The translations under genes and the position numbers were made by a program. This document shows positions 44,310-54,700 of a DNA stretch of 64,000 nucleotides, one piece after another (position 1 is the first letter of the stretch; the number at the start of each line of letters is the position of its first letter). The stretch comes from CAIVPM01 sp964615145 (GTDB taxonomy: Bacteria; Bacteroidota; Bacteroidia; Chitinophagales; Chitinophagaceae): positions 48,595-112,594 of the forward strand of contig CAZTOP010000002.1 in assembly GCA_964615145.1 (NCBI GenBank), in the 5' to 3' direction. Under the pieces are notes generated by a model. The model was given only the letters and a program-made list of their open reading frames with translations. It searched no databases and was not told the DNA's origin.

Positions 44310-45446
44310 TTATTTTAGCAATCCTTTATCTTTCATCTCAGTTAAGGATTTTTCGTAATTACTTTTTTGAATAGTTTGCTTGTTTACCCATTTTGTAAAT
44401 TTTTTAATTCCTTCATCAAAACTTACCTTGGGTTGATAGCCTAATTCATTTTGTATTTTAGTTATATCAGCATAGTTATGACGAATATCACCAATTCTAA
44501 AGTTTCCTGTAACAGTATAAGGCACATCTTTTTTATAATGCTTCATCAATGTAGTTGCAACTTCTATGACGGTTGTGGCAATACCTGTTCCTACATTATA
44601 AATTTTATTATTTGCTTCATCTTTTTCAATAGCTAAAGTTGTTGCTTGTATCACATCATCTATAAAAACAAAATCTCTACTCTCCTTTCCATCTTCAAAA
44701 ATGTTTATAGGATTATTGTTTTTAATTAGGGTTGAAAATATGGAAAGAATTCCTGTGTAAGGATTAGTTAACGATTGACCAGGACCATAAACATTTTGAT
44801 ATCTTAAAGCTACTGCGTTTATACCAATACTAGGGCAAACTGTCATAATCATTTGCTCCTGATTTTGCTTGGTAATTCCATACACAGATGATGGATGAAT
44901 TTTAGATGCTTCATCTGTTGCAACAAGCGTTAATTTGCTTTTACTTACTTCAACTGTCGGCTCAAAAAAACCACTTTTCATCAACTCAACATTTCTTTGA
45001 GATGGATAAACAGCCTGCTTTTTATTGTTTAAGTATTTACCTTCGCCATATATCGATCTTGATGAGGCAACTACTACTTTTTTTACTGAGGTTTTAGTAT
45101 TAGCAAGAATGTCAAGCATTAACGCAGTACCACCAATATTTACCTTGCTGTATTTTTCAATTTGATACATCGATTGTCCAGTACCAGTTTCAGCAGCAAA
45201 ATGAACAATAATTTCATTATCAGCAATAGCTTTTAACCAATCTTTCTTTGATGTTACATCACCTTTAATAATGGTAACTTTATTAAGTATTGATTGATAG
45301 AGTGGAGATGTTTTCTCAGGATTAGCCCCGTGAATTTGTTTTGACAAATTATCTAAAATCGTGACTTTATATTTCTTCTTTAGCAGGTGTAAAGCCAGGT
45401 TAGACCCAATAAATCCAGCTCCTCCTGTGATTAATACTTTCTTCAT
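44310..45446 (-). CDS. NAD-dependent sugar epimerase (dTDP-rhamnose 4-epimerase-like)
   Basis: A 378-residue extended SDR with GGAGFIGSN at 8-16, SSRSIYGEG, the catalytic YGITK, and the stretch RYQNVYGPGQSLTNPYTG that is characteristic of dTDP-L-rhamnose 4-epimerase-type enzymes, followed by SRDFVFIDDVIQA. The likely reaction is 4-epimerisation of a dTDP- or UDP-sugar for the surface glycan. The gene starts 15 nt after the acyltransferase gene. A related UDP-glucose or UDP-GlcNAc 4-epimerase cannot be excluded. Confidence 0.8.
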   Translation of the reverse strand: MKKVLITGGAGFIGSNLALHLLKKKYKVTILDNLSKQIHGANPEKTSPLYQSILNKVTIIKGDVTSKKDWLKAIADNEIIVHFAAETGTGQSMYQIEKYSKVNIGGTALMLDILANTKTSVKKVVVASSRSIYGEGKYLNNKKQAVYPSQRNVELMKSGFFEPTVEVSKSKLTLVATDEASKIHPSSVYGITKQNQEQMIMTVCPSIGINAVALRYQNVYGPGQSLTNPYTGILSIFSTLIKNNNPINIFEDGKESRDFVFIDDVIQATTLAIEKDEANNKIYNVGTGIATTVIEVATTLMKHYKKDVPYTVTGNFRIGDIRHNYADITKIQNELGYQPKVSFDEGIKKFTKWVNKQTIQKSNYEKSLTEMKDKGLLK

Positions 45447-45460
45447 TATTGCAATAAATT

Positions 45461-46069
45461 TTAAATAAATTTTCCCTCAGCATCTGTTTTAAACCAATCA
45501 TTTCTATCGAAACAATATCGTTTAATAACTTTTGCTGGCATACCAACAGCAATGCAATAATCGGGAATATTTTTGGTTACCACGGAATTTGCTCCAATTA
45601 CAGAGTTTTTACCAACACTAGCACCAACAATGCACACATTTTCACCTAGCCAAGCTCCTTCATCAATTAAAACTTCTTGCAACTGTGTAATGGGTTGATC
45701 TATTACTGGCAAATTAATATTCTTGTAACCATGACTATTGTCACTAATATAAACTCTATCTGCAATAATTACTTTTTTTGCAATTTCAATTTTTGATGTT
45801 GCATAAAAATGGGCATAATTGCCAATGTATGTTCCATCTCCAATAATCAGTTTACAGTTTTTATTCCCTGTTAGTGGATTTGCCGCAAGCCAGGCAAATT
45901 TTCTGATTAAAACATTACTTCCAATAAAAATATTTTTGGGAAATTCGATGCTGTTTGGAGCAATAATTTTAGATCTGCTACCAAACTGAGCAAAATAAAT
46001 TTTGTGAAATGGGTAAATAAAAAATCGATATAAAATCGATTTTAATTTTCTAATAAGTTTATGAATCAA
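45461..46069 (-). CDS. Hexapeptide-repeat acyltransferase
   Basis: A 202-residue left-handed beta-helix enzyme. Hexapeptide repeats run from about residue 50 to 180 (IGSNVLIRKFAWLAANP, IGDGTYIGNYAHFYAT, GKNSVIGANSVVTKNIPDYC, AVGMPAKVIKRY) and include the active-site-like YISDNSHGYKN. Such enzymes O- or N-acetylate sugars in glycan clusters. Only a TTG at 46069 is available as a standard start: an in-frame TAA lies shortly upstream and no ATG precedes the repeats. Confidence 0.85.
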   Translation of the reverse strand: MIHKLIRKLKSILYRFFIYPFHKIYFAQFGSRSKIIAPNSIEFPKNIFIGSNVLIRKFAWLAANPLTGNKNCKLIIGDGTYIGNYAHFYATSKIEIAKKVIIADRVYISDNSHGYKNINLPVIDQPITQLQEVLIDEGAWLGENVCIVGASVGKNSVIGANSVVTKNIPDYCIAVGMPAKVIKRYCFDRNDWFKTDAEGKFI

Positions 46070-46102
46070 AATAGAACTATAATTTTAAAAGACAAAACTA
46101 TC

Positions 46103-46110
46103 TACTTTTG
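46103..46110 (+). promoter_or_regulatory. Possible -7 box before the GT9-like gene
   Basis: TACTTTTG matches the Bacteroidota -7 consensus and lies 22 nt before the ATG at 46133. No convincing -33 element was seen. Confidence 0.35.
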
Positions 46111-46132
46111 AACCAAAATAAAAAAAGAATTA

Positions 46133-47002
46133 ATGGGGTTTTTAATTGATAAGTTCAAGGAGTACTCTCTTAAAAAAAAAAGAAAGGAATATTTAAATAC
46201 GATCCAAAATATTTCTGTTAGCCCTTACAAAAAATTGCACTCAACAGAAATTGTAAGTTTTAGCCATATTGGATTAAATGGTGATATTATATACTCCATT
46301 CCTGCTATGCTATCTTTAGCAAAAGGTAAAAAAATTCATTTGTTTTTGGATGTGTCACAAAATAGTCTATATACAAGGGAAATGAACCATTACAATAAAG
46401 ATAAAATATTAACACCAAAAAGTGTTGAATTTATTACACCTTTAATTCTCTCAAATTCCCAATTTGAAGTTTGTAAAATTTGGGAAAATGAAACTATCGA
46501 TTACGACCTAAATGAATTCCGAAAATATCCTTTCGATTATAGAATGGGGCATATTTGTAGATGGTATTTTCTGGCATTTGGAATCACTTATAACTTGAAC
46601 AATCCTTGGTTACACGTAAATCCTAATTCAATTTATAAAAATGACGTTATTATTGCACGAAGTTTTAGATACAGAGCTTTAGGTATTAATTATAATTTTT
46701 TAAGCAAATATAAAAACATCAAATTTTTGGGATTAAGAGAAGAATTTGAAGATATCAAAAAACAAATACCATCCATAGAATATATTACTGTAAATAATGC
46801 ATTGGAAATGGCTGAAATTATTGCTGGATGTAAATTTTTTATAGGGAATCAATCATTTCCTTTTTCAGTTGCAGAAGCCTTAAAAGTGAAGCGAGTACTG
46901 GAAGTATGTTATGAAAGCCCGAATGTAATTGTTGATGGGAACAATGGCTATGATTTTTGTTTTCAACAACAATTTGAAAAAATTATTAAAGAGTTAGTAT
47001 AA
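46133..47002 (+). CDS. Glycosyltransferase family 9-like protein
   Basis: A 289-residue protein of uncertain function. GLNGDIIYSIPAMLSLAKG resembles the nucleotide-sugar loop of GT9 heptosyltransferases (GDxxxxxP), and the C-terminal FFIGNQSFPFSVAEALKVKR resembles the GT9 donor-site segment. It is shorter than typical heptosyltransferases and starts with a basic amphipathic segment. It lies 5 nt upstream of an FkbM methyltransferase gene, so both likely modify the same glycan. Confidence 0.6.
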   Translation: MGFLIDKFKEYSLKKKRKEYLNTIQNISVSPYKKLHSTEIVSFSHIGLNGDIIYSIPAMLSLAKGKKIHLFLDVSQNSLYTREMNHYNKDKILTPKSVEFITPLILSNSQFEVCKIWENETIDYDLNEFRKYPFDYRMGHICRWYFLAFGITYNLNNPWLHVNPNSIYKNDVIIARSFRYRALGINYNFLSKYKNIKFLGLREEFEDIKKQIPSIEYITVNNALEMAEIIAGCKFFIGNQSFPFSVAEALKVKRVLEVCYESPNVIVDGNNGYDFCFQQQFEKIIKELV

Positions 47003-47007
47003 ATATT

Positions 47008-47913
47008 ATGAGAAAAATTATTCGAAATTTATTACAAAAATTTGGTTACGATATTATTAAAATAAATGAACACAGTAGCAATAAAGCTAAAAAATTGGTC
47101 AAAGTAAAAGTTGGAAATTACTTTATTACAATGCCCGGAAACAATCCTCAAATTAGCAATTACAAGCGTTTTCCAGATATGAATAATCAATTGGGAAGAC
47201 TTGCCAAAGTTGTATCAAGCAAGTATCAAAGTTTTACAATGATTGATGTTGGTGCTAATGTTGGAGATACTATTGCAATTGTAAAAACATTTGTAGACAT
47301 TCCAATAATTGGCATTGAAGGAGACGCAACCACTTATAATTTTCTAGAAGACAATGTAAAGCAGTTTAATAATATTACAATAATCAAACAATTTTTGGGT
47401 GAAGAATCTAAAACCATTAAAGCTAACCTAGAAAAGGATGGTTGGAATGGAACAATAATTCCATCCAAAACAGCAACAAATAGCCTTGAACTAAAGACCC
47501 TTGATGATACCATTGCAAATAAAGGCCTAAGTAATTCAAATTTAAAGTTATTGAAAGTTGATGTAGAAGGATTTGATACAATAGTTCTTAGGGGCTCTAA
47601 AGAAATTATTAAAAAACACAAACCAGTACTTTATTTTGAGTACAACAGAGAGAATATGAATGCGATTAATGAAGATGGAATTTCGACTCTTTTATCACTA
47701 TCAGAATTTGGGTATAAGAACATCACATTCTTTGACAACAAGAACAGGTATCTATTAAGTACACATTTATCCAATAAAGAATTAATAACACAACTCCACA
47801 ATTATTCTGATGGTAGTAATGGGATGATTCCTTACTACGACATATGTATTTTCAATGAAAATGATGAGGATATTGCTGAAATATTCTTGAATATTGAAAA
47901 AAACATCAACTAG
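47008..47913 (+). CDS. FkbM family methyltransferase (first of two)
   Basis: A 301-residue S-adenosylmethionine-dependent methyltransferase: MIDVGANVGDTIAIV is the SAM-binding loop and LLKVDVEGFDTIVLRGSKEI the family's second signature. FkbM proteins in glycan clusters O-methylate sugars. Its 3' end overlaps that of the second FkbM gene by 8 nt in convergent orientation. Confidence 0.88.
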   Translation: MRKIIRNLLQKFGYDIIKINEHSSNKAKKLVKVKVGNYFITMPGNNPQISNYKRFPDMNNQLGRLAKVVSSKYQSFTMIDVGANVGDTIAIVKTFVDIPIIGIEGDATTYNFLEDNVKQFNNITIIKQFLGEESKTIKANLEKDGWNGTIIPSKTATNSLELKTLDDTIANKGLSNSNLKLLKVDVEGFDTIVLRGSKEIIKKHKPVLYFEYNRENMNAINEDGISTLLSLSEFGYKNITFFDNKNRYLLSTHLSNKELITQLHNYSDGSNGMIPYYDICIFNENDEDIAEIFLNIEKNIN

Positions 47914-48658
47914 CTTTCACATAAATATCTCCAGCATTATTATCACTAAATTTCTTTTCAGAAACAATCTGTATCATTTCATCAATACTGATCCAGTTTG
48001 TAAGTTCTAAAAAAGTATTGTCAAGTACTGCATAATTACAGTAAAGATTATTATGGCTATTTTGAAGTTGTAGTAAGCATTTGATTAGATTATCTAAATT
48101 ATCGGGCACTGCGAATTCAAATGATAGATATTTAAAAGGTTTTGATAACCCTTTTAAGACTTCTAATTCAAACCCTTCAACATCAATTTTGATGAATGCA
48201 GGTATCTTGCTAATTGGTATGATATTATCAAGTGTCGTAATTTCTATTTGTACTTTTTTATTCCACTCTGCATCTTTGAATCTTTCTCGTTTAAGATTGT
48301 CAATCCACTCAGTAGAAAAACTTGATACTTGCGAGTAGTTACTAATATAAAAATCTTTCACTTCCTCTTTACTGCCAACCCCTTTTTCTATTAGTGTTAT
48401 TTTATTTCCAAATCTTTTTTTAAGGTTCTTGCAACAAGATTCTTGTGGTTCAACAGAAAACACATTTGCTCCTAATTCTAAAAAAATTTGAGTTCTATCG
48501 CCAACATTTGCACCAATATCAAAACACAAATCTCCTTTATTTATAAATTGTTTATAGAAACTTAATCTCTCCAAATGAAGTTTTCGCTGTTGTTTATCGT
48601 GTTTAGTTGGTAAAAACAATTTTTTTACCTTAATAATCCTACTAATTGCATTATTCAT
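47906..48658 (-). CDS. FkbM family methyltransferase (second of two)
   Basis: A 250-residue methyltransferase with CFDIGANVGDRTQIFLELGA and SVEPQESC for SAM binding and FIKIDVEGFELEVLKGLS as the family signature. It differs strongly from the neighbouring FkbM protein, so the two probably methylate different positions and are not a recent duplication. It closes the glycan cluster on the right. Confidence 0.88.
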   Translation of the reverse strand: MNNAISRIIKVKKLFLPTKHDKQQRKLHLERLSFYKQFINKGDLCFDIGANVGDRTQIFLELGANVFSVEPQESCCKNLKKRFGNKITLIEKGVGSKEEVKDFYISNYSQVSSFSTEWIDNLKRERFKDAEWNKKVQIEITTLDNIIPISKIPAFIKIDVEGFELEVLKGLSKPFKYLSFEFAVPDNLDNLIKCLLQLQNSHNNLYCNYAVLDNTFLELTNWISIDEMIQIVSEKKFSDNNAGDIYVKAS

Positions 48659-48720
48659 TTAACCCTGTTTATGAAGACGGTTCGAAAATAGCGAATCATC
48701 TTTATTAATATCTAATTTCC

Positions 48721-49875
48721 TTAATTCAACACTCCTTCATTCACATCTACCAAACTATAGTCTGTAACCACATTATACAAAGTATCACGTTCAATGGGTT
48801 TGCGATTTACTTGTTTAATAAGTGTAACTAATTCCTGTGTATTCATAGCGGGATTTTGCTCTTCGCTTCCCGCCATACTGTAGATTTTTGTGGTATCATC
48901 AATAGTGCCATCAATATCATTAACTCCAAATCCTAGCGTTAATTGAGCATTTTTTCTACCTAGCATTGGCCAGTAAGCTTTAACGTGGTTGAAATTATCC
49001 AAATACAATCTACCAACTGCATACACTTTCATATCTTCAATTACACTTGATTCTGAAAGATGGCTCATTTCATTATCTTGATTTCTAAATTTGAGTGGGA
49101 TAAATGTATTAAATCCACCAATCTCATCTTGCAATTGACGCAACCTTTCCATATGATCAATTCGGTGCCAATACTTTTCAATGTGTCCATATAACATTGT
49201 TGCATTGCTATGCATTCCTAATTGATGTGCTGCTTTATGAATATGTAACCAACCTTCAGCATCAACTTTATCATCACAAATTTGTGTTCTAATTTCAGGA
49301 TGAAAAATTTCTGCACCACCGCCTGGCAAAGAATCTAAACCCACGCTGTTAAGATATTTCATTCCATCTTCAATTGAAACTTTTGCTTTTTTGAACATAT
49401 AATCAAGTTCAACTGGTGTAAACCCTTTAATGTGCAAATCTGGTCTATGTGCTTTAATTGCCTTTAATAAATCGGCAAAAAATTCTAATGTCAATTTTGG
49501 ATGCACACCACCAACAATATGTACTTCAGTAACAGGTTTGCCATCATATGACTTAACAATATGCATCATTTGTTCTATGCTTAACTCCCACCCTTCTTCA
49601 CGTTTTGCATAGAGTTTAGAATAAGAACAGAACTTGCAACTAAACACACAAACATTAGTCGGTTCTATATGAAAATTTCTATTGAAATAAGTTATATCCC
49701 CGTGCTTTTCTTCTCTAACATAGTTTGCTAAAGCACCTAAAAATGGCAAACTCCCTTTTTCAAATAATAACACCCCGTCATCAAAGCTAAGTCTAGTTTT
49801 ACTGCCAACTTTTTCAGCAATTAATTTTAATTCAGGATCTTTAGTAATATCTATAATTCTTGAAATGTTGCCCAT
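48721..49875 (-). CDS. mqnE: Aminofutalosine synthase MqnE (menaquinone, futalosine pathway)
   Basis: A radical SAM enzyme that makes aminofutalosine from 3-[(1-carboxyvinyl)oxy]benzoate and SAM, the first committed steps of the futalosine route to menaquinone. Started at the ATG at 49875 it is 384 residues; the reading frame could be extended upstream to 49938 but that part is not conserved. The cluster motif is CVFSCKFCSY (CxxxCxxC), and SLPGGGAEIFHPEIR is typical of MqnE/MqnC. Menaquinone is then used in respiration. Confidence 0.9.
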   Translation of the reverse strand: MGNISRIIDITKDPELKLIAEKVGSKTRLSFDDGVLLFEKGSLPFLGALANYVREEKHGDITYFNRNFHIEPTNVCVFSCKFCSYSKLYAKREEGWELSIEQMMHIVKSYDGKPVTEVHIVGGVHPKLTLEFFADLLKAIKAHRPDLHIKGFTPVELDYMFKKAKVSIEDGMKYLNSVGLDSLPGGGAEIFHPEIRTQICDDKVDAEGWLHIHKAAHQLGMHSNATMLYGHIEKYWHRIDHMERLRQLQDEIGGFNTFIPLKFRNQDNEMSHLSESSVIEDMKVYAVGRLYLDNFNHVKAYWPMLGRKNAQLTLGFGVNDIDGTIDDTTKIYSMAGSEEQNPAMNTQELVTLIKQVNRKPIERDTLYNVVTDYSLVDVNEGVLN

Positions 49876-49955
49876 ATTTTTTTTACAAATGTAAATAATG
49901 ATTGTATGAATGTAGTTAATATGCAAATTGATTCCCAAACAAGGAAATAAGTTAA

Positions 49956-50516
49956 TTAAACAAACTTCATTTTATTGATGTGTATCAAGGCTTTCATCAC
50001 CAGTGACTGATGCATACTTTGTATAATTTGATTGGTGTTTAAAAGCTCAATAACTTCATCAATACTCATCAGCAATACTTCTAAATCTTCACATTCATCC
50101 AAGCTTTGCTGAGAAACTTTTTCACCGCCCATAGCCATGAAAAAATGCATTAAATTATTGTTGGTTGATGGGTTTGCTGATGCAGTTCCTAATGAAATAA
50201 ATTCTTCAAATTGGTATCCTGTTTCTTCAAGTAATTCTCTTGCAATCGCATCTTCTAAACTAGCATCTGAAGTATCAACACAGCCTCCAGGCATTTCATA
50301 GTGTATTTTTCCAAGTGCGTGTCTGTATTGTCTTTCAACTAAAACTTTTCCATCTTTTGTAATAGCAAATGCCGCTACCCAATCGGGAAATTCATACACA
50401 TAATAAGGCTCAATTATTTTTCCATCTTCTCGTTCACAAACATCAGCTCTAACTGTTGCCCAAGTATCTTGAATGATATATTTCGAGGAGATAGTTTTCC
50501 AAGATAAGTCTCTCAT
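49956..50516 (-). CDS. Nudix hydrolase (ADP-ribose pyrophosphatase-like)
   Basis: A 186-residue Nudix protein. The Nudix box runs from Gly78 to about Gly100 with the catalytic ARELLEETG core (residues 92-100). The N-terminal beta-domain (YVYEFPDWVAAFAITKDG) is like that of ADP-ribose/NDP-sugar pyrophosphatases. It starts 80 nt upstream of mqnE on the same strand. The substrate cannot be told from sequence. Confidence 0.9.
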   Translation of the reverse strand: MRDLSWKTISSKYIIQDTWATVRADVCEREDGKIIEPYYVYEFPDWVAAFAITKDGKVLVERQYRHALGKIHYEMPGGCVDTSDASLEDAIARELLEETGYQFEEFISLGTASANPSTNNNLMHFFMAMGGEKVSQQSLDECEDLEVLLMSIDEVIELLNTNQIIQSMHQSLVMKALIHINKMKFV

Positions 50517-50586
50517 TACGCTAGCTCTGTTTTAATTAGTAGTTGTATTTAGTATGTTTTATTCAGATGTATTTTAATGAATAGTA

Positions 50587-51699
50587 TTATTCCCACTTGA
50601 AAAATTTATATACCAAAAAATAAACTCCAATCATCCACAAAACAATGACACCCATATTTTGCCAACAGTCTAATAAGCCCAATCCTTCAAAAGAAATTTT
50701 ACGAATAGCCAAGTTGAAATGTGTTAATGGAAGAAATTTGCAAAATGTTTGCATCCAAGCAGGAAAAACTGATATTGAAAAAAAAGTACCAGATAATAAC
50801 ATTTGAGGTAAGGCAAAAATATTGATAAGCATAGGAATAGTAGAATCTGTTTTAACTATACTTGAAAAAATTAATCCAACTCCCATTAAAACTATTAACA
50901 TCAATAATGCCATTAAAAGCATATCAATAAATGTTAAAAATCCATGTGCCAATGTAAACCCAAGAAAAAACTTACCCACAACAATTAATACAATAACATT
51001 AATTAACTGAAAGAACAATCTACTAAAACCTATTCCAATTAAAATATTTAGCCTATTAACTGGTGAAGCATAAAATCGCTTTAAAACAAGTTGTTCTCTC
51101 AAATTATAAAATGTAAATGCAATACCAAAAAGCGTTGCAAACAATATTGAAAATCCGATTTGCCCGGGCAATACAAAATCAATTTGCTTGTATTCTCTAA
51201 CAGCATAAATATGTTTTGAAAAACTGACTGAATTTTCTTGCTGAGGGTGTATAGTTCTTTCGTATTTATCAATAATATTTTCAATAATTGGGTAAACAGT
51301 ACTTAATTCCTGCATGCTCGCAGTGGTAGATTTTATTTGAATATCGTAATGAAGATTTTTATTTGAATCTGTATTTGAAACAATATTCATCACAGCAGCA
51401 ATTCTACCTTTTTCCAAATCGGACCTTTGCAAAACCGTATCTTGATAATGCAACAAGCTAATTAAGGGATGCTGCTGAATATTTTTAAACAATAGTGCGT
51501 TGCTGGTATCTGAATTTGCATCTAATGCAATATTTAATTTTCCTAGTCCACCGCTCCCAAAAGATCCAAAAATCCACACAAAAATTAATGGAAAGACTAA
51601 GCTAAAAAAAATGGCTCCTGGATTTTTTAAAATAGCAATAAGACTTGCCTTTGTAATTGCCAGTAAGGCTTTGGTTTGATTGTATTTTTTTGACATCAT
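50587..51699 (-). CDS. ABC-2 type transporter permease
   Basis: A 370-residue permease taken from the ATG at 51699 (a TTG at 51708 is the alternative). An N-terminal helix (FFSLVFPLIFVWIFGSFGSG) is followed by a roughly 130-residue extracytoplasmic domain and about five further helices, ending FLVYKFFKWE. This is the ABC2_membrane_3 type that needs a separate ATPase. No ATPase gene is adjacent. It probably exports a lipid, glycan or drug-like compound. Confidence 0.85.
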   Translation of the reverse strand: MMSKKYNQTKALLAITKASLIAILKNPGAIFFSLVFPLIFVWIFGSFGSGGLGKLNIALDANSDTSNALLFKNIQQHPLISLLHYQDTVLQRSDLEKGRIAAVMNIVSNTDSNKNLHYDIQIKSTTASMQELSTVYPIIENIIDKYERTIHPQQENSVSFSKHIYAVREYKQIDFVLPGQIGFSILFATLFGIAFTFYNLREQLVLKRFYASPVNRLNILIGIGFSRLFFQLINVIVLIVVGKFFLGFTLAHGFLTFIDMLLMALLMLIVLMGVGLIFSSIVKTDSTIPMLINIFALPQMLLSGTFFSISVFPAWMQTFCKFLPLTHFNLAIRKISFEGLGLLDCWQNMGVIVLWMIGVYFLVYKFFKWE

Positions 51700-51725
51700 T
51701 TTTAGCAAAAATAAATTGATTTAAT

Positions 51726-51757
51726 AAAAAATGAGGCTTTGTTTAAAAGCCTCATTT
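51726..51757 (-). terminator. Terminator of the DUF2723 gene
   Basis: AAATGAGGCTTT at 51729-51740 pairs with AAAGCCTCATTT at 51746-51757. On the minus strand it is followed by a T run, as expected for an intrinsic terminator 20-odd nt after the DUF2723 stop. Confidence 0.85.
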
Positions 51758-51777
51758 CAAAATAATTTGATACAATA

Positions 51778-54700
51778 TTATTTATTAGGTTCTGCAGCTT
51801 GAGCTGTAGGTTTATTCATTTGCTGATAAAATTGCTCCATTTGCTCTACATTCTTCAAAAACTGTTCAGTCTCTGTTTTTTCTTGAGACATTTGGTCTGC
51901 TTTATCACCTTGCAATGAATTGTAATAAGCTTTTTCTTGTGCAAGTTCTTTTTTTAATGCCATACCAATTTTTTGTGCTAGTGCTTTGTCCTCTGCTTTG
52001 TAACAAGCATCTAATAACATCAATGTAGTTCTGTTGTGCATATTACCTCTACTAAACAATCCATAAGGAAAGTTTTGTTGTAGCATCATTTTATCTACTT
52101 TATTTAATACTTTTCGTGCATCTTCCTTTCTGTTGTGTGTGGCTAAATATCCTGCAAGTTCAGCATAAGCACCTCTTAATCCTAATAAATGGCGTCTGTT
52201 TTCTTCATCGAAATATACACCCGGTACATCGCAATTTCCAGATGCAAATTTGTTCATCAACTTATCATACATCCAATCTCCATTAATTTCTGCGTTTGCA
52301 AATGGTACTAAACGGTATGTTAATCCATCTCTACGCAAATTTTTTGAGAGCCCAATACCATCTAATCCATAATTTGACGTAAAGCAAATTGGTCTTTTCC
52401 ATTTGTTGGCTGCTATAATATTTAAAACGGCCAAATCGTTTTTGTATAAAGTTGATTTACCTAAATCGAATAATATCTGACTTGGAATAGAATCGTTAGA
52501 CTTTAAACTTGGGTCATTTAAAATGGTTTCTCTATCAATAGGTATAGAAAATTTACGAACAGGAATTGTATTGATAAAATCATTCGTTTCTTGGTCAGTT
52601 ATTTGAATTTTATCCTTATCATCTTTACCTACATAATTTTTCATTATGTCATACAAATCATAATATTTATCTTCGGGATACAGAGGGTTTGCCTGATATC
52701 TTACATAATCTCTTTTTCTTCCTTGAATTTGTTCTGCACTATAAATTACATCAATTGGTGCACTCTCATTTACTTTATATCTCATTTGATTTATGTACCA
52801 ATCAATACCTAATAAACTAAAGTTAATAACCCTAACATCTGGTCTAATATTTTCAACTTCTTGTGCATACCATAATGGATAAGTATCATTATCTCCAAAA
52901 GAAAATAAAATAGCATTTTTAGGACAACTTTCTAGGTAATCTTTTGCCAAATCTTTTGCTAAAGTTTTATGACTTCTATCGTGGTCATCCCACTCTTGTT
53001 GAGCCATAATAGTTGGTACAGCTAAAAAGCATAATGATGTAGCTAGTATTGCAGACATTGCACCATTCATTTTCTTTTGTAAAAGAGATGCAATTCCCAT
53101 TACGCCTAATCCAATCCAAACTGCAAAAGCATAAAAACTTCCTACATAGGCATAATCTCGTTCACGAGGTTGAAAACCTGCAGGATTCAGATAAATATTA
53201 ATAGCGATACCTGTAAAAAAGAATAGTAGAAAATTAACAAATGCATCGCCACCTTTTCTTCTAAAATGGAAAACCATACCGATTAATCCAAGAATTAAAG
53301 GAAATGCAAAAAGATTGTTATTGGCTTTATTTGACTTAGTAGTTTCTGGTAAATTATCTTGATTACCGTAAAGTATTGTATCAACAAAAGGAATTCCCGT
53401 TTTCCAGTTACCATCTCTAACATTTCCTATAAAAAAACCTTGAAAGTCGTTTTGTTTTCCGGCAAAATTCCACAGAAAATATCTCATATACATCCAGTAA
53501 AACTGATAACCACTAAAGAATTTAACATTGTCTTTATAGTTAGGTCTTGTGCCATCTTCATCATCGTATTTTTCTTGCCCACTTTTAGGATCTTTTGTTC
53601 TGCCCATTCCTAAAAATGTAGCATAATAATAAGCATGATTTTGGTCATCACTTGCATCCCAAACACGAGGAAAAACCATTTTATCTTTAGGCATATAAAT
53701 AAGCTTACGGTCTTTACCAGTAACTTCATACTTATCTCCAATTTTTTGATATTTATCCCCTGTTTCCATGTCTTGTATTGGAGCAGCAGTAAATTTCTGT
53801 CCGTATAGAAGTGGAAAATCGCCATATTGGTCACGAGCTAAATAACCTACTAAACTTTGAGGATTATCTACATTGTACATATCTATTGCAGGATCTGCAC
53901 TACTGCGAACCATTGTTGTAAAATAAGTGCTATATCCCATTAAAATAAAAGCAGTACTATATAATCCTAAACGCAAATATTCCAGGTTTTTTTGTTTGGC
54001 AATTTTTAGTCCATACCAAATTATAACCCCCAGAAAAATAAAGAAGAAAATAAATCCACTGAAAAATGGAAGGTGGAAATCATTTACAAAAATTCTATCA
54101 AAAAATCCAGCACCTTTAATTGAATATTGTATTACTGCTAATTGAACAACGCCAACCAAAACGCAACCCAGTAAGAAGAAGATATACATTCCGCCATAAT
54201 AATCTTTCTTTTGTTTGTTAATAGATTCTACTAAAAATAAAAATCCAATTGCAACCAAAGTACCTAACAACATTAAACCAACTAAAGTTGTATCGCTTAT
54301 AACAACATCTTCTCCAAAATATTGACGGAGATTAGGAGCAATTTTTTCTAATTGTGCATTTTCTGCACTTGAAGCAAAATAGGCTCCAATCATAGCTAAA
54401 ACACCACCAACTACTACAATTTTCAAAAACCAGCTTCTAACAACTTTGTAATTAAATGTATCTTTCTTTTTAAGAAAATATACCATTACTATAGCAGGAA
54501 TACACAATAGATTCAGTAAATGCACACCAATAGATAAGCCCATCATAAAGAAAATAAAAATAATCCATCTATCTGGATGAACAGATGATTCATTAGCTTC
54601 ATCTAAAGCTGTCTCCCATTTCAAAATTCCCCAAAAAACAATAGCTGTAAAAAATGAACTTAAAGCATAAACCTCACCTTCAACAGCACTATACCAAAAA

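Noticed and set aside
49876..49938. Extended N-terminus of MqnE
   Set aside because: The added residues are not family-like and contain a possible -7 box on the minus strand; the ATG at 49875 aligns with known MqnE starts.
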